Origin: CAVZCK01 sp963798805
Lineage (GTDB): Bacteria > Pseudomonadota > Alphaproteobacteria > Rhizobiales > Rhodomicrobiaceae
Direction of reading: 5' to 3'
NCBI GenBank assembly: GCA_963798805.1
Contig: CAWCVC010000011.1
Location: forward strand, 186,001 to 250,000
Length of the DNA: 64,000 bases
The position numbers were made by a program, and so were the translations under genes. The notes under the pieces were generated by a model that saw only the letters and a program-made list of their open reading frames with translations, ran no database searches and was not told the DNA's origin. Of this stretch, positions 36,001-44,855 are shown piece by piece (the stretch's first letter is position 1; each line of letters starts with the position of its first letter).

Positions 36001-37019
36001 ACGACGTCGATCTCGCCGCCTTCAGCCGCGCCCATGGCGGCAATGAGCTGGCCAAAGGCAGCGCCGATCTCGATCTGTCGCTGCAAGGCCAGGGCTTCAG
36101 CCCGCGCGGCCTGATCAGCGTCATCTCGGGCGATGGCAAGCTCAAGCTCAGCGGCGGCACGCTTTACGGCCTCTCGCCGGCGGTGCTGGAGAAGGCGGCG
36201 ACGACCTATCTCACCCAGGAAATCCCCGATAAGGACAAGCTCGCCGCCAAGCTGGACAAGGAATTCCGTCAGGGCAGTCTGCGCTTCGAGCCGGTGTCCG
36301 CCTCCGTCTCCATCAAGGACGGCGTCGCCCGCATCTCCAATGCGGTACTCAAAGGGCACGATTACCGCGCCGACGCCGACGTCACCATCGACCTCGCCTC
36401 GCTGCGCGTCGACAGCGAATGGCAGATCACGCATACCAAGAAGACCGATGACGGCCAGGTCCTGCCGCCGGTGCGCCTCGTCTTTGCCGGTCCGCTCACA
36501 GGTTTCTCCGCTCTGAAGCCGATCCTCTACACCGACCAGTTCGAGCGCTTCCTGACCATCAAGCGCATGGACCAGGACATGGACAAGCTCGAAAAGCTCG
36601 ACCGGCAGCGCAATCAGAGCCACGCGCCGAGCGCTTCGCGCAGTCCCGCCAAGCCCGCGCCCGCTAGCAATGCCAGCGCGTCGAGCGCGCCGCAGCCCGG
36701 AGCGCCCAACGCGCCCGCCGAGGCTATTCCCACCCAGTCGCTGCTGCACGCGCCGCCCATGGTCCTCGATGGGCCGGGCAGCACCACGACGCCGGCAAAG
36801 GCGCCCCCAACTCAGGAGACCACCGGCACGCCCGCCGCCCCGAAACCCGCTCCGACCGGCGGCTGGTCGACCGGGACGGAGACCTCGACGGATACGCCGG
36901 CGGATGGGTCCTGGCGTGCCGACCCGCAGCTGGCGCAACCGTCCGCCTCCAGCGATTTCGAGGCGAAGATCCGCGAGGTGCTGCGGACGAAGGACGGGTC
37001 GAATACCACGCGGCAGTAG
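33027..37019 (+). CDS. AsmA-family protein
   Basis: 1330 residues from TTG 33027, chosen because GGAGG lies six bases upstream; TTG 33003 is possible. A single N-terminal membrane anchor (LAALATIIVTGLAALLALPY) precedes a long periplasmic beta-rich part with AsmA features (YKAQFETHAAQLVGRPVRI, LPIPTLSMHGVRI at the start; GSVAASGSLKALEGRADF and DLDLSLQGQGFSP near the end). Such proteins aid outer-membrane lipid or protein handling. A 12-residue Pro-rich unit (AGPPPDDAALPP) is duplicated near residue 530, and the last 150 residues are a Pro/Ala/Thr-rich tail. Confidence 0.9.
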   Translation: MGSLLAALATIIVTGLAALLALPYMVDWNDYKAQFETHAAQLVGRPVRIDGDVDLTILPIPTLSMHGVRIADEFGKFERPFAEVEELDATLSVPQLLSGTIEAKSIELDQPVLRLKIDEFGEGSWQSIGPYGLDIPIPVRDVILDSVDIRDGAIELRRGRQGSPKRIDRISGTFSAEGLSGPFHFSGTGSAGGNEKEIQFAAGKLQPDASVRFKASLRSDKGVSLYQLDGDLKGLGGAVRYVGPVIARLALDAKAKKAEPGQLGDPAAGKAVEMRANAKITLDDAKFDNIALTVTQNDRPQSVTGSAYASWGTVPKLDMDLEASWLDLDQILGSSQKDSRPTPVAAIAALPNIFQGWSFTPRQGQINAKIQQAGLGGDVIEQLDFSASHDAGGWKVDHLTARLPGDTDVDVQGTLPAGNALAFGGNFTLNGKNLSRLLRWAAPSLGVVDTGSDQTFSLSSKMALTPDRLAFEKAKGSLGESSFSFDLVHDYGKDSKLLLALESQRLDLRGLYGGQKLGPAGPPPDDAALPPAQPSKTPAGPPPDDAALPPETVPAHKTSLPDVLWTVFKAEESSVSLLISQLQLPDFEARDVRSAFRYENGTFDIKELNLATTDGLKVKADGRITGFDTKPNGSLNLSIDAPSAQSVTNLARLGGLDSMSPGTRRRIDALAPFRLSGTLDAEARQSLLKLTLAGNAAGSELTLTGRLTGDLGDLKAARVDVNGLIGNADGRRLIAQLAPEVPLNDAANQNGAGYLKVSALGAMKSGLTSKIELQTPQARGEFEGLISPLDKPSWCLNGKLNLRAAHAATALSMLRLSPGGVPVTGAIDLSASVLKKASAVNVADLSLRIGGETIRGKADLDLSGDRPSAKIDINAGTVSLPKIAAYLVDWDRQDLTSQIATIANGGGGVWANQAFALAALQAGDGTLKLKARSIAFSDDLKVSDGQLDASLQGGTLKVSQLGGKLYGGSVAASGSLKALEGRADFDAKLKADDVDLAAFSRAHGGNELAKGSADLDLSLQGQGFSPRGLISVISGDGKLKLSGGTLYGLSPAVLEKAATTYLTQEIPDKDKLAAKLDKEFRQGSLRFEPVSASVSIKDGVARISNAVLKGHDYRADADVTIDLASLRVDSEWQITHTKKTDDGQVLPPVRLVFAGPLTGFSALKPILYTDQFERFLTIKRMDQDMDKLEKLDRQRNQSHAPSASRSPAKPAPASNASASSAPQPGAPNAPAEAIPTQSLLHAPPMVLDGPGSTTTPAKAPPTQETTGTPAAPKPAPTGGWSTGTETSTDTPADGSWRADPQLAQPSASSDFEAKIREVLRTKDGSNTTRQ

Positions 37020-37096
37020 CGGCTGCGCCGGATGCTCGGCGGGATTGCCAATGATATCGGAGACGTCTCAAAAGCCGACGCCAAGATAGGAACGTC

Positions 37097-37194
37097 GTCC
37101 CGGACGGCCGTCAGGCCGAGCCGGGATCCAATGGCACATCGACACGCACTGCGGAAGTTGCAAAGGCGAGTGGGCCCCGGCTCAAGGCCGGGGC
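37097..37194. repeat. two REP-like palindromes between asmA and the RHH gene
   Basis: GTCCCGGACGG...CCGAGCCGGGATCC at 37097-37129 and GCCCCGGCTC...GAGCCGGGGC-type at 37174-37194 are imperfect GC-rich palindromes typical of Rhizobiales intergenic repeats. They fill the 276-base gap downstream of asmA, which has no gene. Confidence 0.5.
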
Positions 37195-37295
37195 GACGGA
37201 GAATTGTGGGCCTGCCTCAAAGGTCACTCGCAGAGACCCATCGAACAGGTCCGCGTGCCAGAGAGAAGAGGATGGTCAGCCAGGCAGCGCGCCGA

Positions 37296-37604
37296 CTACA
37301 CCGCCCCTTCGCCCGGATAAACCTCGGCGCGATGGCTATAGACGAACAACCGCAGCGCGCTCGACAGGCTCGCCTCGCCCCTCACCGCGTCGACTGCCGC
37401 AACGAGCGTCGCAACGGAAATGCCCTTCTCCACCGCAATGGCGCGAAGCCCGTCCCAGAACGGCTGCTCCAGCGAAATCGAGGTCCGGTGCCCGGCGATC
37501 GCCAGCGAGCGCTTGCGCGGCTTTTCTGCCGCGGATGCCGTCCAGCCGCCCAGCACGTCATGAGACAGCCGCGCCGGCTTGAATGCGGCGATCCGCGCCG
37601 GCAT
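37296..37604 (-). CDS. ribbon-helix-helix domain protein
   Basis: 102 residues from ATG 37604. The centre RKRSLAIAGHRTSISLEQPF, then FWDGLRAIAVEKGISVATLV, is the short beta strand plus two helices of the RHH_4 family. A likely small DNA-binding repressor. It starts two bases after the fumC stop (TGA-C-ATG), so it is translationally linked to fumC, a gene order seen in Rhizobiales. Confidence 0.85.
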   Translation of the reverse strand: MPARIAAFKPARLSHDVLGGWTASAAEKPRKRSLAIAGHRTSISLEQPFWDGLRAIAVEKGISVATLVAAVDAVRGEASLSSALRLFVYSHRAEVYPGEGAV

Positions 37605-37605
37605 G

Positions 37606-39012
37606 TCAGTCGCCCAGCCCGACCATCTTCTCAGGCCGGACGATGTCGTCGAACTCGGCCTCGGTGACATAGCCGAGCCGCAGCACTTCCTGCTTCAGGG
37701 TCGTGCCGTGCTTATGCGCGGATTTGGCGATCTCGGTCGCCTTGTCATAGCCGATCTTCGGCGCCAGCGCCGTCACCAGCATCAGCGAGCGCTCCATCAG
37801 CTCTCTGATCCGATCCATATTCGGCTCGATGCCCTTGATGCAATTGTCGGTCAGGCTGACGGAAGCCTCGGCCAGGATCTTGATGGATTGCAGCACATTA
37901 TAGGCGATGACCGGCTTGAACACATTCAGCTCGAAATGGCCCTGGCTGCCGGCCATGGTCACCGTCGTATGATTGCCGATCACCTGGCAGCAGACCATGG
38001 TCATGGCCTCGCACTGCGTCGGGTTGACCTTGCCCGGCATGATTGAGGAGCCCGGCTCGTTCTCCGGCAGCGACAGCTCGGCGATGCCGGAGCGCGGGCC
38101 GGAGCCGAGCAGGCGGATGTCGTTGGCGATCTTGAACAGGCTCACCGCGAGCACGTTCAACGCGCCGGACAGCTCCACCGCCGCGTCATTGGAGGCGAGG
38201 GCCTCGAACTTGTTCGGCGCGGTTACGAAAGGCAGGCCGGTGATCTTCGAGACCTCCTCGGCGAAGCGCTCCGGAAAGCCTTTCGGGCAATTGATGCCCG
38301 TGCCGACCGCCGTGCCGCCCTGGGCAAGCTGATAGAGACGAGGCAGCGTGCTCTTGACGCGCTCGATGCCATTGCGGATCTGCGCCGCGTAGCCGGAGAA
38401 CTCCTGGCCGAGCGTGATCGGCGTCGCATCCTGAAGATGGGTGCGGCCGATCTTGATGATCCCCATCCAGGCGGCGGACTTCTCCTCCAGCGCCCTGGCG
38501 ATGCTGTCGAGCGCCGGCAGCAGTTGGTGATTGACCTCTTCTGCGGCGGCGATGTGGATGGCGGTCGGAAAAGTGTCGTTGGACGACTGCGAACGGTTGA
38601 CGTCGTCATTCGGGTGCACGGGCTTTTTGGAGCCCATCACGCCGCCGAGGATCTCGATGGCGCGGTTCGAGATCACCTCATTGGCGTTCATGTTCGACTG
38701 CGTGCCGGAGCCGGTCTGCCAGACGACCAGCGGGAAATTCTCGTTCAGCTTGCCGTCGATGACCTCCTGCGACGCATTGGCGATCGCCTCCGCGATCTTA
38801 GGGTCGATCTTGCCGAGCGCCAGATTGGTGAGCGCGGCGCTCTTCTTGATGATGCCGAGCGCGCGGATCAGCGACGGCGGCATGGTCTCGCCGCCGATCT
38901 TGAAATTGCCGAGGCTGCGCTAAGTCTGCGCGCCCCAATATTTATCGGCGGGGACTTGGAGCGGGCCGAAGCTGTCGGTTTCGGTACGCGTCGCGGTTGG
39001 ATGATCGGGCAT
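37606..39012 (-). pseudogene. fumC: class II fumarate hydratase with an in-frame amber codon
   Basis: From ATG 39012 the frame reads TATRTETDSFGPLQVPADKY and WGAQT, then TAG at 38922-38920 where other FumC proteins have Gln, then RSLGNFKIGGETMPPSLIRA and the rest of a normal enzyme to 37606. The remainder is fully conserved, including GRTHLQDATP and the GSSIMPGKVNP loop. The length without the stop is 468 residues, the family norm. Either a real C-to-T mutation (CAG to TAG), a sequencing error, or suppression; restart at ATG 38883 would lose 44 residues. Converts fumarate to malate in the TCA cycle. Confidence 0.85.
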
Positions 39013-39027
39013 GACGGCCTCGTGGCT

Positions 39028-40014
39028 TCATGATTTTTGAGCGTCGTTTAACACGGGGGACGGCGTGAGGCCAGACGCATCGTCGGGAGAGCCGGGTCCG
39101 CGGAGCCTTCCGGCGATCGATTTGACGAGCCGCCCATCGATGACGATCAGACCGGCCGCGATCAGCGCCAGTCCGGCAAATTGCCGTGCCTCGAAGCTCT
39201 CGCCGAGAATGAGGCTGCCCAGCAGGATGGCGCTCACCGGTACCAGCAGCGTCACCAGCATAACATTGGTCGCGCCCGCCGCGCGCAGGATCTCGAAATA
39301 GACGATGAAGGCGACAGCGGTCGAGAGTAGCGCGATGCCGAGCACGGCGGCGATAGCGGCGATGCTCGGCGGAGGCCGCGTCAAGGAGTCGTCGAAGGCG
39401 AGCGCCAGCGGCAGGATGGTGAGAGCGCCGAAGGCAAGCTGGCCGCAGGCGATGATGATCGGCGGCAGGGCGCGGAAGCGCTTGGCGAACACGCTGGCGG
39501 CGCCGTAGCACATGGCGGCGCCCAGCACCGCGAGCTCGGCGAGGAGATTGCCGCTGCCCGCCGCAAGGATCGCCGACGGCCCGATGATCACCGCGACGCC
39601 GGCAAAGCCGGTCAGCACACCCGCGATGCGGCGCGCATTGAAGCGCTCATCATGGGTGAAGAGATGCGCGAAGACGATGGTGAAGAGCGGCGTCGTGGCG
39701 TTGAGGATCGAGGCAAGCCCGCCGGTGATCTCCGTCTGCCCCCAATAGATCAGCGAAAACGGCGTCGCCGTGCCGATGAGGCCGAGGACGGCGAATTCGG
39801 CCCAGATCTTGGGGTCGCGCGGAGCCTTGAGGCCGATGATCCTGGCGACGAGGGCGAGCGCGACGGCGGAGATGGCCATGCGCAGGAAAGCCAGCGTGAA
39901 CGGCGCGACCTCCTTCACCGCAACGGCGGCGAGGAAGAAGGCTCCGCCCCACAATATCGACAGAAAAACGAGCAACGCCCACTCACGCGCGCCCATGCGA
40001 AGCGCCGCCGTCAT
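39028..40014 (-). CDS. EamA/DMT-family transporter
   Basis: 328 residues, ten predicted membrane segments in two EamA repeats (AREWALLVFLSILWGGAFFL, SVFAKRFRALPPIIIACGQ, then FIVYFEILRAAGATNV, with LVPVSAILLGSLILGE). An inner-membrane exporter of a metabolite or amino acid, identity unknown. ATG 40014 lies 35 bases from a twin-hairpin element, which therefore sits in its 5' region. Its stop is 16 bases from the fumC start, and the two genes run in the same direction. Confidence 0.92.
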   Translation of the reverse strand: MTAALRMGAREWALLVFLSILWGGAFFLAAVAVKEVAPFTLAFLRMAISAVALALVARIIGLKAPRDPKIWAEFAVLGLIGTATPFSLIYWGQTEITGGLASILNATTPLFTIVFAHLFTHDERFNARRIAGVLTGFAGVAVIIGPSAILAAGSGNLLAELAVLGAAMCYGAASVFAKRFRALPPIIIACGQLAFGALTILPLALAFDDSLTRPPPSIAAIAAVLGIALLSTAVAFIVYFEILRAAGATNVMLVTLLVPVSAILLGSLILGESFEARQFAGLALIAAGLIVIDGRLVKSIAGRLRGPGSPDDASGLTPSPVLNDAQKS

Positions 40015-40048
40015 GTCCGATCTCCCGAAAAATTGGTTCGCCAGAGCC

Positions 40049-40213
40049 TAGTGTCCCGTCTCCGAATTGCCGACCAATTTGCCGCAAGCACTTTCGGCAA
40101 TTCGGAGACAAAGGGACACTAGCAAACTCAATGCTTTAGTGTGGCTTATGTCTCGCAATTTGCCTTGCCGAGGCCGCTGCGAAAGGGGAAGGCAATTGCG
40201 AGACGCCACACTA
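40049..40213. repeat. twin-hairpin element, locus 2 (complete)
   Basis: 165 bp. Hairpin A 40049-40121 (TAGTGTCCC...GGGACACTA; arms GTCTCCGAATTGCCGA / TCGGCAATTCGGAGAC), spacer GCAAACTCAATGCTT (40122-40136), hairpin B 40137-40213 (TAGTGTGG...CCACACTA; arms GTCTCGCAATTTGCC / GGCAATTGCGAGAC). Subfamily 2. It lies between the EamA exporter start and a small membrane-protein gene. Confidence 0.9.
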
Positions 40214-40334
40214 GACTGCGGGAGCGCGGCGATCTATCGGATTGTTGCTTTGGAATTCGGAATCGCGATCGAAAGTGAGTGTCAAGTCAGCGTGCCACAA
40301 TCTGCATCGCAGCAACCTTCATCTTTTGTCTACG

Positions 40335-40619
40335 CTAACGAAACCTGGTCGCAATTTTGGCATTAATCCGTCTCTGCGCTTCGTCGAAAGCGAGAACCCA
40401 TTCTTTCCTGTCGAATGTGGTCGCTTCCCTGCGAAGCTCATCAAAGGTTTTGTCCACGTCCTTGATTAGCCGTCTCTCATCGCTCTCTGATTCCCAGCTG
40501 AGGATCCAGATCAACGCGCCGACGAAGACGGCCAAAAGCAGGATGAAGATGATGGAACCATCGATCCCGTCATACTGGTAGGGCGGGGGTTCGTAATAGG
40601 CGTAAGAGCTATATGGCAA
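40335..40619 (-). CDS. small single-helix membrane protein
   Basis: 94 residues from TTG 40619, with GGGAG about 8 bases upstream. Tyr-rich start (MPYSSYAYYEPPPYQ), one hydrophobic helix (SIIFILLLAVFVGALIWILS, about 22-42), then a charged helical tail (ERRLIKDVDKTFDELRREA). Topology is probably N-out with a cytosolic tail. The upstream 140 bases are AT-rich and promoter-like. No family recognised. Confidence 0.5.
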   Translation of the reverse strand: MPYSSYAYYEPPPYQYDGIDGSIIFILLLAVFVGALIWILSWESESDERRLIKDVDKTFDELRREATTFDRKEWVLAFDEAQRRINAKIATRFR

Positions 40620-40844
40620 AGCTAGTCTCCCGCTTAGGTCCCATTCACGATCAGACGCTCCCCCGGGCGTTGCGTTAGCAAATTCTTAAATACATAAAAA
40701 CTTATAAAATCAGAGGTTGTCCGTGGAAAGACTTATTGGAAAAGAGTATTAAAATCGCAACAGCAACTTGCGGTGGCATTGCGCTTTATTCGGCCTTAAA
40801 CAACCGAATCGCCGCGCGGTTCCAGAGGGACCGAATTCCAGAAT

Positions 40845-41942
40845 TCAGCCGTTTAGGACCGCCTCACCGGCAATTTCCCAGCCCCGGTCAGCCATGAAAA
40901 TCGCCTGCGGCCCCATCTCGATGGCGGAGGTGTTGGAAGCATTTCCGGCACGGGCGCGCGCGAAGACGCCTTCGAGGATGACGGCCAGCCGGAACAGGCA
41001 GAAGGCCATATGGAATGGCGTTATGGTCCTGGCGCGGCCGGTACGCTCGCTGTACAAGGCAACGATCTCGTCCTGCCCCGGCACGCCGAGCGCATCGAGA
41101 TCGAGCCCCATCATGCCCTTGAAGGCGCCGGCCGGAAGCTGGTGGCGGACGCAGACATAGGCGAGGTCGGCGAGCGGATGGCCGAGCGTCGATAGCTCCC
41201 AGTCGAAGATGCCGATCACGCGCGGCTCTTGTCCGTCGAACATCATATTGTCGAAGCGGAAATCGCCGTGGCAGATGACGGTCTCGTCGTCGCCTTCGGG
41301 GATATTGCGCGGCAGCCATTCGGCGAGCTTGTCGACGGACGGATTCTTGCGGCCATCCGTCTGCGAGCCTTCCCACTGCCTTGTCCAGCGCGCGATCTGC
41401 CGGGCGAAATAGCTGCCGGGCTTGCCGAAATTGCCGAGGCCGACCGCCTGATAGTCGACCAAATGCAGTCGCGCTAGCGCGTCGATCATGCCGAAATAGA
41501 TCGGCCGCCGCTCCTCTTTCCCCACCTCCGGCAGCGTCGGCTCCCAGAACACCCGGCCCTTCATCCGCTGCATCAGATAGAACGGCGTGCCGACGACCGA
41601 GCGGTCGTCGCAGAACAGATAGGTCTTCGGCACCGGAACGTTGGTCTTGGTGAGCGCGGAGAGCACGCGGTATTCGCGGTCGACGGCGTGGGCGGAGGGG
41701 AGCAACTGACCGGGCGGCTGCTTGCGCATGACGAACTCGCCCTTGTCGGTGGCGAGAACGAAGGTCGGGTTCGACTGACCGCCGCGCATCTGCCGGATGT
41801 CGGTCATATACGCGCCGAGCTTCTCGGCGATGAGCGCCTCCAGCGGCCGGGTGTCGAAGCGATGCGCCTCGCGCACCTCGACCGTCTCGGGAAGTTCTTC
41901 CGGCGCTCCGCCCTGCCCTTCGATCCGGCCGTCGTCGCTCAT
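40845..41942 (-). CDS. APH-family phosphotransferase associated with acyl-CoA metabolism
   Basis: 365 residues from ATG 41942; the open frame extends back to 42062. Kinase-like fold: MRGGQSNPTFVLATDKGEF, then MRKQPPGQLLPSAHAVDREY, a catalytic loop VICHGDFRFDNMMFDG (HGDxxxxN) and the metal-binding IFDWELSTLGHPLADL. Nearest known relatives are the N-terminal half of ACAD10/11 and the LvaA kinase of levulinate catabolism. It lies 247 bases after the acyl-CoA dehydrogenase and ends the cluster that also holds a thiolase and a fadJ-type gene, so a role in hydroxy-acyl-CoA breakdown is likely. Confidence 0.85.
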   Translation of the reverse strand: MSDDGRIEGQGGAPEELPETVEVREAHRFDTRPLEALIAEKLGAYMTDIRQMRGGQSNPTFVLATDKGEFVMRKQPPGQLLPSAHAVDREYRVLSALTKTNVPVPKTYLFCDDRSVVGTPFYLMQRMKGRVFWEPTLPEVGKEERRPIYFGMIDALARLHLVDYQAVGLGNFGKPGSYFARQIARWTRQWEGSQTDGRKNPSVDKLAEWLPRNIPEGDDETVICHGDFRFDNMMFDGQEPRVIGIFDWELSTLGHPLADLAYVCVRHQLPAGAFKGMMGLDLDALGVPGQDEIVALYSERTGRARTITPFHMAFCLFRLAVILEGVFARARAGNASNTSAIEMGPQAIFMADRGWEIAGEAVLNG

Positions 41943-42189
41943 GGCGCTCGCCCCATAGGCGCGAACGCATGTGCGAAAATGCGTTGCGTGGAACAGCTCG
42001 CCAGCCACTCGGCCGTCGCCCCGGCCGGAGTACTGGGGCCTATTGGCTTCACCACAAGGCACGAGCTTGCAGATAGCGGGATTGGGTCCCGGCCCGACCT
42101 CCGGCCGTCCGGGAGGACACCTGGCCCGGATTTTCCATACATCCTCACTCGGCAGTTCACGCCGCGAGGGCTGATTGTGTCATGTGCGC

Positions 42190-43425
42190 TCATACCCGTT
42201 CGCCCGGACCTTTATTGCGGTATTTCGCCAGCTCGACCTTGGCGATGGTCTCGCGATGCACCTCGTCCGGCCCATCCGCGAGCCGCAAGGTGCGCGCATG
42301 CGCCCAACCCTGAGCCAGATGGAAGTCCTGGCTGACCCCGCCGCCGCCATGCACCTGGATCGCGCGGTCGAGCACGCGCTGCGCCACATTCGGCGCGACC
42401 ACCTTGATCATGGCGATCTCGGCACGCGCCTCCTTGTTGCCGACCGTATCCATGGCATGGGCGGCATGCAGCGTCAGCAGCCGCGCCTGATCGATGTCCA
42501 TGCGCGACTCGGCGATCCAATGCTTCGTCACCCCATGCTCGGCGATCGGCTGCCCGAACGTGCTGCGCGACAGGGCCCGCTTGCACAGATCCTCAAGCGC
42601 GCGCTCGGCAAGCCCGATGCAGCGCATGCAATGGTGGATGCGGCCCGGCCCGAGCCGGCCTTGCGCAATCTCGAAGCCACGCCCCTCGCCGAGCAGAACA
42701 TTGCCGACCGGCAGGCGCACATTCTCGAAATCGACCTCGGCGTGGCCGTGCGGCGCATCGTCATAGCCGAACACATGCAGCGCACGGATGACCTTGACGC
42801 CGGGCGTGTCCATCGGCACCAGCACCATCGACTGGCGCTGATGCTTCGGGCCTTCAGGATTGGTCAGCCCCATGAGGATGATGATGGCGCAGCGCGGGTC
42901 CATGGCGCCGGAGCTCCACCATTTCCGCCCGTTGATGACGTAATGGTCGCCGTCGCGCTTGATCTCGGTACGGATGTTCGTGGCGTCGGAAGAGGCGACG
43001 CCCGGCTCGGTCATGGCGAAGCAGGAGCGGATCGTGCCCTCCATCAGCGGCTTCAGCCAGCGCTCCTTCTGCTCGGCATTCCCGTAGCGGGCGATGGTCT
43101 CCATATTGCCGGTGTCCGGCGCGGAGCAATTGAACGCCTCCGGCGCGATCGGCGAGCGCCCCATCTCCTCACACAAAATCGCATATTCGGCGTTGGTGAG
43201 CGCGTCGGGGAATTCGCGTTTCGGCAGGAACAGGTTCCACAGCCCCTCCTCCTTCGCCTTGGCCTTCAGCTCCTCCATGACCGGCGGGATCGCCCAGCGG
43301 CTCGGAGCTTTCGCAAGCTGCTCGGCATAGACGGCCTCGGCGGGGTAGACATGCGCCTTCATGAAGTCTATGACGCGGTGCCTCAGATCTTCAGCTCTCG
43401 GAGTGGTTGGAGGCAGCATGGACAT
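42190..43425 (-). CDS. acyl-CoA dehydrogenase (ACAD10/11-like)
   Basis: 411 residues. Start at Met1 or Met3 (43425 or 43419). Acyl-CoA dehydrogenase features: CFAMTEPGVASSDATNI (FAD/substrate loop), GRKWWSSGAMDPRC, GPGRIHHCMRCIG, FGQPIAEHGVTKHWIAESR, and the closing QVHGGGGVSQD and RLADGPDEVHRETIAK. Oxidises an acyl-CoA to the enoyl-CoA. Its pairing with the downstream APH-like kinase mirrors the kinase-dehydrogenase fusion of ACAD10/11. 36 bases from the thiolase stop. Confidence 0.92.
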   Translation of the reverse strand: MSMLPPTTPRAEDLRHRVIDFMKAHVYPAEAVYAEQLAKAPSRWAIPPVMEELKAKAKEEGLWNLFLPKREFPDALTNAEYAILCEEMGRSPIAPEAFNCSAPDTGNMETIARYGNAEQKERWLKPLMEGTIRSCFAMTEPGVASSDATNIRTEIKRDGDHYVINGRKWWSSGAMDPRCAIIILMGLTNPEGPKHQRQSMVLVPMDTPGVKVIRALHVFGYDDAPHGHAEVDFENVRLPVGNVLLGEGRGFEIAQGRLGPGRIHHCMRCIGLAERALEDLCKRALSRSTFGQPIAEHGVTKHWIAESRMDIDQARLLTLHAAHAMDTVGNKEARAEIAMIKVVAPNVAQRVLDRAIQVHGGGGVSQDFHLAQGWAHARTLRLADGPDEVHRETIAKVELAKYRNKGPGERV

Positions 43426-43461
43426 CTCCGGATCGGTTGCGGGGCTCCGCGCGCTCGCGGC

Positions 43462-44649
<1,188 letters not shown>

Positions 44650-44696
44650 ACCATTCGTTCATTCGTTGGAATTGATAGCTAAGCGGATTTGGCGTC

Positions 44697-44855
44697 TAGT
44701 GTGGCGTCTCGCAATTGCTTTCCAAATTCGCAGCGGCCTCGCAATTGCGAGACTTGGGCCACACTAGAAACCTATAGTTTGCTATGTCCCTTAAGTCTCC
44801 GAATTGCCGAAAGAGCTCGCTGCAAACTGGTCGGCAATTCGGAGACGGGACACTA
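44697..44855. repeat. twin-hairpin element, locus 3 (inverted)
   Basis: 159 bp, in the opposite orientation. Hairpin B 44697-44766, spacer 44767-44782, hairpin A 44783-44855, the latter slightly decayed (TATGTCCC). Subfamily 2, closest to locus 2. The A half supplies the last codons and stop of the fadJ-type gene; the B half stands 47 bases from the thiolase start. Confidence 0.9.
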
